From NCBI GenBank assembly GCA_036867785.1, contig CP145413.1, positions 496,001 through 560,000 of the forward strand: a stretch of 64,000 nucleotides of DNA, given 5' to 3'. This DNA is from Plasmodiophora brassicae. Taxonomy: Eukaryota > Endomyxa: Phytomyxea > Phytomyxea > Plasmodiophorida. The position numbers were made by a program, and so were the translations under genes. Positions 43,752 through 54,429 of the stretch are shown here, in pieces. The notes under the pieces were generated by a model. The model saw only the letters and a program-made list of their open reading frames with translations, ran no database searches and had not been told where the DNA came from. Within the stretch, counting starts at the first letter, position 1; the number at the start of each line of letters is the position of its first letter.

Positions 43752-45346
43752 ACCGTCCGGGGTCCCGTCAATGTCCCGGCCGAGGCGGCGAATTCAGCTG
43801 ACCTGTACCGAAGCCGGTTCGACGCTTCCGCCAGTGTGCACGTCGCTCTACATTATATCGTATTCCCTAACGTCCTGGGATATTCGTCACGCGGGGCGAC
43901 TGGTCTAATCATCGTCCGATCCCCGTTGGGCGCGTAACGTGGACCACCAGTCGGCCAGTGACACGTGCCCTAGTGCTCATAGTGCTACCTGGACGTGTCT
44001 GGTACCACCGGCGTCGTCGCGTGATCCGACCAGGTCGTTCCAGGAGGGCGATGGGCAACACACAGGCGACCCCGGCGACTGGCAGTGGAGACAGCACGAC
44101 GCGCACGAAGGCGTCGCGCTTCCGAAACTTCGTGGCGCGAATGGGCGCCTGCCTGTCGCCGCCGGATCTCCTCGATGTGGCCACCCTTACAGACGAGGTC
44201 CAGGCTTCTCGGCCGCCTGCTGTCTTCATGCCGCCTTCTGACGGTGAACGCAGATGGAGGCCCTTCGACAGCGCATTGATCAACTGGAGAGCAACGCCGC
44301 CAGCTCCACGTCGACGTCTGTGCCATCGCCACCTCCGTACGCGCGCCTGCACAGAGCAGGGCACGGTCGCCAGCACCTGACGAGGCCTTCACACAGGACG
44401 GCCCCAGGAGCGCCGTCGCCGCCCGCGCCCCCGTTAACGGTCCCTGACGATGGCAAACCGAACGAGGACAAGGCCACCGCAGGCGAGGCGTCGGTGGACC
44501 TGAGCCCGACAACGACGGCCGTCGTTGAACCCGGTAACGAACCGTGTGCCGTTCAGATTGACAGTACTGACATGTTGGCAGATGACGTCGCCCCCGTCGA
44601 TTTCTCGCGCGTCGATGGCCACTCCATCCAGGTTGTTCGCCCGCCACCGACGTCGATGCCGCCACAGGAGCACGTCCAGCCGGCCCGTCCCGAACAGGAT
44701 GGCGCTGCGAGTGCCGGCGACGATCCCGTACGTGCGACCAGGGCGCTTTGCTCACTCGACGTCGCTGACGGCGTCGTTTCCTCTGGTTTAGGCCAACGCG
44801 CTGTTGGACGACAGCCCCGCCCCGCTAGATGGTGCTGATGGGGAAACGCAGGAGCTCGCGGCGGGTGCTGATCGGGGCGCCGACCAGAGTCCGCTGGGAC
44901 CAGACCGCCGCATCTCGTTCGAGGACGTCTTCGTCGACGTGGATCGCGCGGCACACGACAACGACGTCGACTGGGTCGACCTCGGCAGGGTGCGCCAGAT
45001 CCCATCCAAGGCAAACGCTCGTCCGCTCACCTTCGACGACGTCCTGGCCATCATCGAAGTAGCCGTACGCGCCGATGATGCGATATGGGTTGATCTGGAT
45101 CGCGACGACGAAGCGGACGGCTTTGCGGACAGGGTCTTCGCGGATCTGATCGAATACAGTAATAACAATTAGAGCACGCTCCATATATGCGCCCTGCCGC
45201 CTGTTCACGGTGTCCGTTTGCATATACGTGTTGCCCATGATGTGCTCCGGTAGGGCACATCTTCAGGTGTGTTCTAGCTAGTACATCGCACAAAATTAGA
45301 CAATGGCCATCAGCGAGTTCGAACAGGGGGAGACCTGTATAGGTAG
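43752..45346 (+). repeat. left arm of giant inverted repeat (palindrome)
   Basis: About 1.6 kb that is repeated in inverse orientation at 45441-47041. Positions in the two arms sum to a constant (90,797) over the whole gene, so the arms have no net indels there; one extra base and a small indel occur near the centre. Differences I can see are scattered substitutions (roughly 2%). The arm contains about 300 bp upstream of the gene, the entire gene, and about 170 bp downstream. Confidence 0.97.
44051..45172 (+). CDS. palindrome gene, left copy: 344-residue putative N-myristoylated coiled-coil protein, unknown
   Basis: Three exons: 44051-44197, 44254-44760 and 44792-45172, separated by introns of 56 nt (44198-44253) and 31 nt (44761-44791). 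All junctions are phase 0. The N-terminus MGNTQATPATGSGD fits an N-myristoylation site (MGxxxT/S), with a Cys at about residue 34 that could be palmitoylated. MEALRQRIDQLESNAAS begins a short coiled coil. A long Pro/Ser/Asp-rich disordered region follows. The C-terminal ~90 residues are acidic with repeated Asp-Trp-Val-Asp motifs (DNDVDWVDLG and DDAIWVDLDRDDE). No known family. The same gene sits inverted in the other arm. Membrane-associated signalling or scaffolding is only a guess. Confidence 0.75.
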
Positions 45347-45440
45347 TGCTAGAAGCGACACTGATTTCGTGACCCAACATCGCCCGAGCCCGGTTGTGAC
45401 CGCCAAGCTGGAATCGGTCTACAGCGATGCCATCGCTGGA
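45347..45440. other. palindrome centre (spacer)
   Basis: A 94-bp unique sequence between the arms. It contains a mini-palindrome (cagcgatgccatcgctg, about 45422-45438). No gene. Confidence 0.8.
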
Positions 45441-47041
45441 CTACCTATGCAGGTTTCCCCAGTCACCGCTAGTTTGAACTCGCTGATGGCCATTGTCTAA
45501 TTTTGTGCGATGTACTAAACTAGAACACACCTGAAGATGTGCCCTACCGGAGCACATCATGGGCAACACGTCAATGCAAACGGACACCGTGAACAGGCGG
45601 CAGGGCGCATATATGGAGCGTGCTCTAATTGTTATTACTGTATTCGATCAGATCCGCGAAGACCCTGTCCGCAAAGCCGTCCGCTTCGTCGTCGCGATCC
45701 AGATCAACCCATATCGCATCATCGGCGCGTACGGCTACTTCGATGATGGCCAGGACGTCGTCGAAGGTGAGCGGACGAGCGTTTGCCTTGGATGGGATCT
45801 GGCGCACCCTGCCGAGGTCGACCCAGTCGACGTCGTTGTCGTGTGCCGCGCGATCCACGTCGACGAAGACGTCCTCGAACGAGATGCGGCGGTCTGGTCC
45901 CAGCGGACTCTGGTCGGCGCCCCGATCAGCACCCGCCGCGAGCTCCTGCGTTTCCCCATCAGCACCATCTAGCAGGGCGGGGCTGTCGTCCAACAGCGCG
46001 TTGGCCTAAACCAGAGAAAACGACGCCGTCAGCGACGTCGAGTGAGCAAAGCGCCCTGGTCGCACGTACGGGATCGCCGCCGGCACTCGCAGCGCCATCC
46101 TGTTCGGGACCAGCCGGCTGGGCGTGCTCCTGTGGTGGCATCGACGTCGGTGGCGGGCGAACGACCTGGATGGAGTGGCCATCGACGCGAGAGAAATCGA
46201 CGGGGGCGACGTCATCTGCCAACATGTCAGTACTGTCAATCTGAACGGCACACGGTTCGTTACCGGGTTCAACGACGGCCGTCGTTGTCGGGCTCAGGTC
46301 CACCGACGCCTCGCCTGCGGTGGCCTTGTCCTCGTTCGGTTTGCCATCGTCAGGGACCGTTAACGGCGGCGCGGGCGGCGACGGCTCTCCTGGGGCCGTC
46401 CTGTGTGAAGGCCTCGTCAGGTGCTGGCGACCGTGCCCTGCTCTGTGCAGGCGCGCGCACGGAGGTGACGATGGCACAGACGTCGACGTGGAGCTGGCGG
46501 CGTTGCTCTCCAGTTGATCAATGCGCTGTCGAAGGGCCTCCATCTGCGTTCACCGTCAGAAGGCGGCATGAAGACAGCAGACGGTCGAGAAGCCTGGACC
46601 TCGTCTGTAAGGGTGGCCACATCGAGGAGATCCGGCGGCGACAGGCAGGCGCCCAGCCGCACCACGAAGTTCCGGAAGCGGGACGCCTTCGTGCGCGGCG
46701 TGTTGTCTCCACTGCCAGTCGCCGGGGTCGCCTGTGTGTTGCCCATCGCCCTCCTGGAACGACCTGGTCGGATCACGCGACGACGCCGGTGGTACCAGAC
46801 ACGTCCAGGTAGCACTATGAGCACTAGGGCACGTGTCACTGGCCGACTGGTGGTCCACGTTACGCGCCCAACGGGGATCGGACGATGATTAGACCAGTCG
46901 CCCCGCGTGACGAATATCCCAGGACGTCAGGGGATACGATATATAGAGCGACGTGCACACTGGCGGAAGCGGCGGCCGGCTTCGGTACAGGTCAGCTGAA
47001 TTCGCCGCCTCGGCCGGGACAATGGTCGGGACCCTGGACGG
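45441..47041 (-). repeat. right arm of giant inverted repeat (palindrome)
   Basis: The reverse complement of 43752-45346. The arms lose similarity outward at about 47041 on this side and 43752 on the other, where the sequences of the two flanks differ completely. Confidence 0.97.
45625..46746 (-). CDS. palindrome gene, right copy
   Basis: Identical length (1122 bp) and exon layout to the left copy, transcribed toward it so the two genes are tail to tail. Substitutions relative to the left copy include D-S-T-T to D-N-T-P near residue 15, ARMG to VRLG near residue 31, a Tyr to Cys at the PPPYARL segment and an Ala to Glu in the Pro-rich region. All reading frames and splice sites remain intact in both copies, so neither looks like a pseudogene. 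Confidence 0.75.
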
Positions 47042-47216
47042 GCGCCCCGGTCTGCTGCGTCGGAAGTCGGAACACTGAGCCTGGGTCGTTGCATATCCCG
47101 TGATTGTCGCTGAGGTGGTCCCATTGGCCACCCGCCGGATAAAACGAGGGGAACGGCGTCGGATTGCCGCGCCCCCTCCTCCCCCAGTTCTGTTTTCGCG
47201 TGTGACGTGAGCGACC

Positions 47217-47777
47217 ATGTGGAGGCGCGCGGCGCGTGCTGGCACGTCATGGAGCGTGCGCGCGATGTCGAACACGAAGACGTCGACGAACGTGACGGGC
47301 GTGCCCGTCGTGCCGAACGCGCGCGAGGTCCTGCTGGGGCTCTACGCCCGCACGCTCGAAGACGTCAAGGTCCGATATTCTGAGCGTGTGCGCGCCCCCC
47401 CGGTGACGACGTTGTACCAACCGTGACGGCAAAGGTCATCCCCGAGCACGCCGGGTATCGTCAGAGCGTGGAGAGCTTCACGAAGTTCCGCATGCAGGTC
47501 TGCCAGGAGAACGAAGACTGTGCCATCATCGAGGACGTACGTATGCCCGTTCCCGATTGTTTGCGGCCCTGACCATCGGACCCAGCTGATCAACGACGGC
47601 ATTGTCGAGGAGCTCATCGAGCAGGCCGAGAACGAGCTGAAGCTCATCCCGCAGATGGCGGAATGGAAACCCTGGGAGACGCCCGAGGGCTTCCAGGAGC
47701 CGACGGTCACGATCACCGGCGCCGACGACGACGACAACGAGACCGTTCCAGGTGCGCCGCCGTCGCACGCCAAGTAA
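47217..47777 (+). CDS. NDUFA5: NDUFA5 (B13) subunit of mitochondrial complex I
   Basis: Three exons: 47217-47369, 47435-47536 and 47586-47777, with introns of 65 and 49 nt, encode 148 residues. TNVTGVPVVPNAREVLLGLY is the family start (TTGLVGL then a helix). IPEHAGYRQSVESFTKFRM follows, then INDGIVEELIEQAENELKLI and MAEWKPWETPEG, matching the ELxLxxKMxxWKxWE region of NDUFA5. It sits at the peripheral arm of NADH:ubiquinone oxidoreductase. The N-terminal extension before TNVTG may be the mitochondrial targeting sequence; MSNTKTS at codon 17 is an alternative start. Confidence 0.88.
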
Positions 47778-47987
47778 CTCGAACCGGCGCGCGCCCGCCC
47801 GCTCGAATACACACACTGCTTGGCGCCATCGTATGCGGGCCTGCCTGACGTGTCTGGCAGCGTCCACCTTTCTGTTGGGACCAGAGAAAGGTGCGACGGT
47901 GTTGCCGTTGGGTGCGAAGAGAGTTGCGCGACGGGTCGCAGTGGGTAGTTGTCGGTCGGCGCGTAACGTCGCGGTTGGTGTGTGTCG

Positions 47988-48554
47988 ATGGCGCACTTCA
48001 TTCATCCGGATCGCCTGAGCCGGCACCCGGCCGCCCAGCAGCAGCTGGAGCGGGAGCGGGACAAGCCGTCGGCGCCGCTCCAGCAGCAGCGGCGCAGCTC
48101 GCGCGATGAGCACGACCATCGCGGGCGGTACGCCGATCGGCGCGAGCGGGAATCGTACCGGCGGCCGGCGAAGCGGCCCGCCGTGCGGATCGACCGCGAG
48201 AAGGTCTGCCCGTTGCTGCTGCGCGTGTTCGTCAAGGAGAACGCGGCGATGAACGCGGCGGATTTCGATTTCCCGCTCGGCGACCTGACGCCCGGCGAGC
48301 TCCAGATCTACACGTGGCGCGACGCGACGCTCCTCGAGCTGATCGAGGCGATCCGCAGCGCGACGCCCGCCGCGCGCCGCACGTCCGCCAAGATCGACAT
48401 TGCGTTCGCGTACCCGAGCAGCAGGGAGGGCGGCATGGTCGTGAAGACCGTCGGGTCGGTGTACACCGGGCGGAAGGGCCCCGACGACAACATGACGCTC
48501 GACGACCTGAAGTTCGAGATCGGCGACTTCCTCGCCGTCTCCGTCTTCACCTGA
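47988..48554 (+). CDS. SAP18: SAP18, Sin3-associated / ASAP-complex protein
   Basis: A single-exon ORF of 188 residues with an Arg/Gln-rich N-terminal extension of about 60 residues and a typical SAP18 ubiquitin-like domain: DREKVCPLLLRVFVKE, LTPGELQIYTWRDATLLELI, GRKGPDDNMTLDDLKFEIGD and the final strand FLAVSVFT. SAP18 is part of the Sin3 histone-deacetylase complex and of ASAP/PSAP splicing and exon-junction complexes. The first ATG (47988) is used; an in-frame GTG lies two codons upstream. Confidence 0.93.
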   Translation: MAHFIHPDRLSRHPAAQQQLERERDKPSAPLQQQRRSSRDEHDHRGRYADRRERESYRRPAKRPAVRIDREKVCPLLLRVFVKENAAMNAADFDFPLGDLTPGELQIYTWRDATLLELIEAIRSATPAARRTSAKIDIAFAYPSSREGGMVVKTVGSVYTGRKGPDDNMTLDDLKFEIGDFLAVSVFT

Positions 48555-48712
48555 CGGGCGCCTCCTAACCGTACTATACACCAATCAGCGGTATTCGTCG
48601 GGCGCTGGCTCGTCACGTCGCACTCACCCTGCCTAGATTGAGCGATTCGTCAGTGATATCTGCCCTGGCAGCCGCCTGTTCGTCGATATCTGACCAATCA
48701 CCCGGGGGCGTC

Positions 48713-51700
48713 ATGACGCCCGACGCCCCATGGTCGCCGCGCACCTCGCTGATGGTCTACCTGGACGTCGTGTGAGCAGCCGGCGCGGGCTGGTGGGCGC
48801 CCCACCGAACGTCGCTGACCACCGCTCCTGCTGCCAGGAATGTCCCGCTGTCGAACCATTCCCTCGTTGCTGCGCTGTTCTGCGACGACCTCAACATGGA
48901 GCAGTCGGTCGCCCTGGGCGTCACGCCCGTAGGCTAGCGGGGCGTCGCCACCGCGATCCAGTAGTGGTAGTAATCGGGGGGTGCTTGCCAGGTGACGCCG
49001 AACACCGAGAGCCACATCGCGTTCAACAGATCGATCGAGGTCCCCGTGCGCTTCGACGCGCGCCAGCAGCTGACCGTTCGCCTGTACTTCTGCACGGTCA
49101 AGGACCGCGCACTGGCGTCCATGCCGATGGCCGACAAGGTATCTCCTAGACGCGGCGCGCCGGTCGGCACACTTAGGTGCCTCTCTCCCTCTCTGTAGCT
49201 GTCGACGATCTCGCCCGGCGTCATCGGGGAGACCGTCGTCACGATCCACGACCTCCTGCATGACCCGGGCATCCATGCGGCCGACGACGACGACTCGTTG
49301 CTAACGGGATTCGTGCGGCCGCTGAAAACCGTGTCGGGCGCCACTGTCGTTGGGCACGGCGGCAGCCCCATCAAGGTCGCCTTGTCGTGGCGCGCCATGC
49401 ATTGCAACACCCGCGTCGCCAACCTGCTCTTCTCCGCGTCCCTCTTTCGGGGACAGTTCTCCTGCATCACCCGGTCAGGTCGGTGGGGGGCGCGCTCCGA
49501 CAGCATCGTCTGATCTGCCTGCAGGTTCATCGCTCCTTCGATTCGGTTGCAGGTGCTGCGCCAGGTCAACGGTGACGACCCGAGCGCCAGCGCGTGGGAT
49601 CGCCTCGTGCATGCGCCTGCCACGAGAGGCCTCGAACCATCGTGGTTCGTCGAGGACACGTGCGTGGACAGGCTCCTGCCTGACGCAGGCGACGCGTTAC
49701 GCGTCAAGCTGTGGCACGTCCCGACGGTCGCCGGTCGCGACCGTCTGATTGCCGATGGGCTGCTCAAGCGGGCCCAGATCCTCAAACTGATCGGCGACCT
49801 CGACGAGCGCGCCAGGGCGGAGGAGGCCATGCTGGACAGAGGGTCGCAGGGCAACGTCCGCGAGGTGGAGAACCAGATGCAGGCCAACCTGACGGCCATG
49901 CTGCACAACCCGGGCACGCTGACCGCCAAACTCCAGTCGCCCGTCGAGGAGACGCTCGATACCGCCGAGGTCAAGCTCGAGATCGCGCGTATCAACCGAA
50001 CGTTCGCGCTGTTCGAGTACCTGAGCGCCGGCATGACACTCGACGTCACCGTGGCCGTCGACCTGAGCAAGGCGAACGGCGACCAGAGCGACGTAGGTGA
50101 CCGGGCGCCTTCGCCGGCCCTATCCGCCTGATCGATCTGTCGCAGCCGAAGAGCCTGCACTTTCTCGATCCGAAAGGGGCGGACCCCAGCTGCTATGCTG
50201 GCAACATGAAGGCGGCCGTCGAGATGCTCGAGCCGTACGCGTGCAGGATATTCCCATTGGGATTCGTATGGCATCGTGCGCGGTTCCGCGTCACCCGTCG
50301 TTGTTATGACAGGGGGTGCCCATGGCAGAACGGTACCCTGCCGAAGGAGACCGCATCCGAGGGCGCGTTCCAGTTGTGTCGGGTCAGGCCGTCGGGTGTG
50401 GTCAGTACCACATACCGTTCGGGTGCCTGTGTGCGGATGCGCCCGACTGAAACCGACCTGTCGGGCAGGTGGACAGCTGGGCGCAGCTGAGCACCTGCTA
50501 CCAGAACGTGATTCCGGGCGTCGCGTTGGGCGCCGGGCCGTCCATGGCCGCACCGCTCGTTTCACGCGTCGTCCAATCGTCGGTGCCGTTTTCATCGGAG
50601 AAGCAGACGTACTCGGTGCTCGTGATCTTCACCAATTCCGTCCCGAAGGACCTATCGGCATTCAAGGCCAGGTACGCCGCCCGCCCGCGCCATGACGCGA
50701 TCCCGGTCGATGATGTTGGAACAGCGTCCAGGAGTCGTCGTCGCATCCGGTCTCGGTCATTGTCGTTGGCGTCCTGCCTAGGAACTTCAGCCCGTCGTCC
50801 AAGCACGCGTTCCAGCCCCTGGCCAGGTTGGCGAAATCGCTGCGCGGCCGCGATGGCCTTGACGGCCGCAACAACTTCCAGTTCGTGGCCGCCCTCAACG
50901 AGTCGCGCCAGGCCTGCCGGTCCATGATGGCGGAACTGGAGGCCCAGATCCTCGCGTATGTGCCTCGTCGAAGGTGGCCTGCGCCGCTAGGTTCCGCCGT
51001 CTGATCAGGCGGGTGCCCAGATTCACGCGGGAGATTCGTACGCGCCCGCTGGCCATCGCGCCTCTGATCACGCGGGACGCCTTGGAGCGCCTTGAAGCCC
51101 GCCATGGATTCAGGCGCCGGCCGACATCGGACCTGGTCAGGAGGTCGATGGACAAGAACGCGCTGTCACCTGCACGATCCCCTTCCATCGGGCGGCACCC
51201 TTCTCTCGGACGACAGCCTTCCCTGGCCCGGGTGTCGTCTTTGGGGAGGCCACCCTCCTTGAGCCGCGTCCCAACGGAGCACGATTCCGAGTCGAACCTT
51301 CAAGCATCGCCGTCCCGTATCCCATCGGTATTCGACGGCGCTGCGTTGGTTGAAGACCTCACCACTGACGCGCCTGCAGATGGACAACGGGAGCGAGTCG
51401 AACGGCCCGATCAGTGGTCGCGTGGGGCGCGCGGCCGACGACCCCAGTCACCGATCGGGGGACAGCCGGACGGGGCCGGTGACCAGCGCGACGCATTCGA
51501 ACACGTTGTCGAAGCCGGCTGGACCGACAACGGCCGACATTCTGAAGGAGAAGACGGATGCCGACATCCTGAAAGAGAAGGCGGGCGGTCTCGTGCAGTG
51601 TTCGCCAGCGCCGCCGGTCTGATGCTCCTTGCAGGAAGGCGAAGCGAATGCGATTCGCGAAAGGTACAGGATGTCGACCGCCAAGCGCACGTTGAACGTG

Positions 51701-51985
51701 AAAGCGAGGACGGCGCTACGCGATGCGATCCAGCTGAAGCTCGTGTGCGACCCGTACGAATGGAAGGGGAAGGCGTCCATGGTGACGGACACGACGCCCG
51801 AGGCGACCTCGTCGGTCCAGTTCATGTCGCCGCATCGCAGGATGCGGTACGCCACACGGGGCGTGCGCCAGAAGGGCGCCATGCCCACCACGATCTTCAA
51901 CAAGCGATTCGGCCGCCTGCCGTCTGCCGTCCCTGACGACGACGATCCCGTCGATCTCCCGGGGGGAGACGAGCCGCGGCAGTAA
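48713..51985 (+). CDS. copine-like C2-vWA protein with long C-terminal extension (multi-exon)
   Basis: Start ATG 48713 opens MTPDAPWSPRTSLMVYLDV. Exons to about 49.9 kb give two C2-like regions. KLEIARINRTFALFEYLSAG and VTVAVDLSKANGDQSD lead into the copine-type vWA (A) domain, VDLSKANGD matching the IDFTxSNGD start. SLHFLDPKGADPSCYAG, GPSMAAPLVSRVVQS, YSVLVIFTNSVPKDL and a VIVVGVLP strand continue that domain. Beyond it an extra region holds repeated Ser-Leu-Gly-Arg units (GRHPSLGRQPSLARVSSLGR). A last exon has a Lys/Arg-rich C-terminus (ISTAKRTLNVKARTALRD-like). Copines are calcium-dependent phospholipid-binding proteins. Exon joins in the middle are approximate. Confidence 0.7.
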
Positions 51986-52109
51986 CCGCCGGTAAATAGA
52001 CGAACACGTCGTGGCGGCTCAGTATGGGATCGTCTGTACGATGATTGTATGAATACACCCTTCATGGCCTGAAAGGAGCCGATGATGACACGATAAACAC
52101 AGGTTGGGC

Positions 52110-53540
52110 CTACGCTGGCGATAGGCCGAGATCGCCTGGATCGATGCTGAGTAGGGCCAGTGTCACCAGCGCGTCGCCGATCGGCGACTTGTAGTGTGCA
52201 TGGTCGTACGACAAATCGAAGACCGGCAGGGCCACCGCAAACAGGTCAACGATGGGTAGGGCGGCGCGCTGGGCGGCGGCCGTTGCGATGCGGTTGAATT
52301 CCGCTGTTCTCGCCGGAATCCGCCCCTCATCGCGGGCGCGCATGACTTCCCGGCAGAACACGAGCAGCATGGTGGTCAGCCAGTACATCTTGGGCGGGTT
52401 CGCCATGCGCGACAGCCGGCCGAACACAGCATCAACCATCGTGGCGTAGTCCGACGGCGTCGTCAGGACGGCGAGCGGATGCTGACCGGTGTTGAACAGC
52501 AGGACCCGGCAGGCAGCCAGGTCTGCCTCGGGGATCTCCCCATACGGCGCCATGATGTAGGTGAGTGGCGCCGTCGCCTGGCAGATTTCTTTGGCGGCCG
52601 CGTTCAAGCAGCCGATGTTCGATGGGTTTATCACGATCTCCATGGAGTTGTGCAGGTGCCGCGCGTGGCTGTCGCCGGCCAGACAGATCCGCCCCTCCGT
52701 CGGCATGAACCGCGACAGGTCTCCGGCCTGGCACGAGAAGAACCTGTACTTCAGGCGTTGAAACAGCTGGGCGACCCGGGCGCGGTCCAGTCCGGTCGCC
52801 TCCCAGGACGACGGGGACAGCCGCATCCAGATCGCCGGATCGTACGCTTCGTCGAGGTGGTACTTGGTGACGGTCAGGAAGTCGGCGATCTGTTCAGCGG
52901 ATAGGGCATCGGGACCGGCGTCGCCGGCGCCGTCGATGATCCAGGACCCGCCGCCCGACTGCACGAGATCGCGCGTGCAGTTCGGCAGCGATGATGGATT
53001 GTGCAGGGCCTCGCAGGCCGCCATGGAATCTGGGACGGCGAACGCATCCCGGATGACGTTCTCCAGGCGTTGCAGCTGATTGAAATGTGCCAACTGGCGT
53101 GTGATGTTGCCGTCGGCGGCGACGTAGGCCTGGAACGTGGGCAGGAACTCCACGCGGTACAGGCCCGCACACTCGAGGTGGTAGTCGGCGGCCCAGTGCA
53201 GGTCGTCGACCCGCGCCGCGAATAACGACTTCAGTTGGCGCGGGCCAACGATCCGGATCAGGAGGTGCGGGCAGGCGGTGACGCCGTCCACACACGATGC
53301 GTTGTGCAATCGGATCAAGTACCGGCCGGCGTTGCCTGAAACCGGCTGTCGTTCAATCCAGCGAACGAATGCGGCGCCGGGCAGACGCGCCGCCGTTTCG
53401 ACAATGGGCGGCGGCGCGGAAAGGTAGCCGGTGTTCAGGGCCGACGGCCACAGGAACATAATAGCGAACATCGTCGTAGCCGACAGCACGACAACGGTCA
53501 TCATCTGGACGAGTTGCCTGCATCGAGCAGAGCGCGTCAT
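52110..53540 (-). CDS. type II membrane protein with SGNH/PC-esterase-like domain
   Basis: The ORF starts at the ATG at 53540 (MTRSARCRQLVQMM), giving a short cytosolic tail and one membrane segment (MTVVVLSATTMFAIMFLWP). An upstream ATG at 53744 adds 68 residues and is less likely. The lumenal part contains Cys residues and N-glycosylation-type sites. A GDSH motif lies in ICLAGDSHARHLH, and the late DLSYDHAHYKSPIGDA supplies Asp and His, the layout of SGNH/PC-esterase (TBL/CAS1-like) O-acyltransferases and esterases that modify glycans. The substrate is unknown. It converges with the copine gene. Confidence 0.72.
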   Translation of the reverse strand: MTRSARCRQLVQMMTVVVLSATTMFAIMFLWPSALNTGYLSAPPPIVETAARLPGAAFVRWIERQPVSGNAGRYLIRLHNASCVDGVTACPHLLIRIVGPRQLKSLFAARVDDLHWAADYHLECAGLYRVEFLPTFQAYVAADGNITRQLAHFNQLQRLENVIRDAFAVPDSMAACEALHNPSSLPNCTRDLVQSGGGSWIIDGAGDAGPDALSAEQIADFLTVTKYHLDEAYDPAIWMRLSPSSWEATGLDRARVAQLFQRLKYRFFSCQAGDLSRFMPTEGRICLAGDSHARHLHNSMEIVINPSNIGCLNAAAKEICQATAPLTYIMAPYGEIPEADLAACRVLLFNTGQHPLAVLTTPSDYATMVDAVFGRLSRMANPPKMYWLTTMLLVFCREVMRARDEGRIPARTAEFNRIATAAAQRAALPIVDLFAVALPVFDLSYDHAHYKSPIGDALVTLALLSIDPGDLGLSPA

Positions 53541-54429
53541 TTTAATCGCCGACCCCGCTGACGTTCCCGTAATGGCGACGCGATTTATCCCGACCGATGA
53601 CGGAGCAGGACGGCGGCGACGTGACGGCCGTGTAACAGGTCCTTGCCAAGCCGTAACCGGCAACGGCGTCAGCGGCGGAGCCTCTGCTTGGACGTTATGC
53701 AGTCGCGCACAGTCACGCTGTGAACGTGTAGAATACAATTCCATTGGGCTCAGATGTGTTCGGCGTTCTCACGCCGATTCCGCATCGTTTCTCACTCACT
53801 CTGCGTCGGATGTCCCTATTCTGCAGATCCTCATCGCCAACAGGCGGACGCGTCCGCTTGCTATAATTGGCGCGGGCCATGGTCGCCTCGCGGCTATGGG
53901 ACCGGGCTGGTCGGCGTGCCCGTTGGTGATGCCGGCCGTGATGACCGGTTGTACCTTCGTTGACGACGTCAAGGAGTAACAACAGCACTCAGCAGCGCGC
54001 ACTGGGCTTAGCATTCGCGCCCGCCGCCATCGGCATCCGGTGGTGATCCGCTCCGTGACAACTTGAGTTGGCACCGTTAAGCGGCACCTTCACAAGTGAT
54101 GGGACCTGACACTATTTAGTACGACACCTGCCTACCGACAGAGCCCATCTGAACGCGAAACATGCCCGCGCACGGAACCGCAATCGTGGAGTGCCAGACA
54201 CTGTCATCAACCCCAGCAGTACCTGCACAGCACGCGCGCTATGAAGGTCTGACTGCCCGAGACGCATACGTTCCGAAGTGGCCAATGAACCAGACGTGCT
54301 GAGGCTGGTGCCCCGGGCGGACATTAAGTGAACGCAGCAGTTAGATAGCAACAAATGGCGGGGTCTATTGCACTTTTGCAGCAATATGGAACCCAACAGA
54401 GCCCATTTGAAGGAGAACGCAATGCAGGC
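53541..54429. other. intergenic, no supported gene
   Basis: About 890 bp. Short open frames occur on both strands without splice support. A roughly 20-bp motif (acagagcccat...gaa) recurs at about 54137 and 54389, too short to interpret. Confidence 0.35.

Noticed and set aside
45180-45560. Palindrome arms as terminal inverted repeats of a DNA transposon
   Set aside because: No transposase and no target-site duplication at the outer edges; the arms are gene copies with flanks, meeting at a centre.
43752-47041. Palindrome as pure assembly artefact
   Set aside because: The arms differ at many scattered sites, which a simple foldback artefact would not give. It is still not excluded without reads.
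48934-50595. Long minus-strand ORF (553 codons) over the copine gene
   Set aside because: Product shows no fold or motif; the plus strand has the copine vWA motifs and consistent splice junctions.
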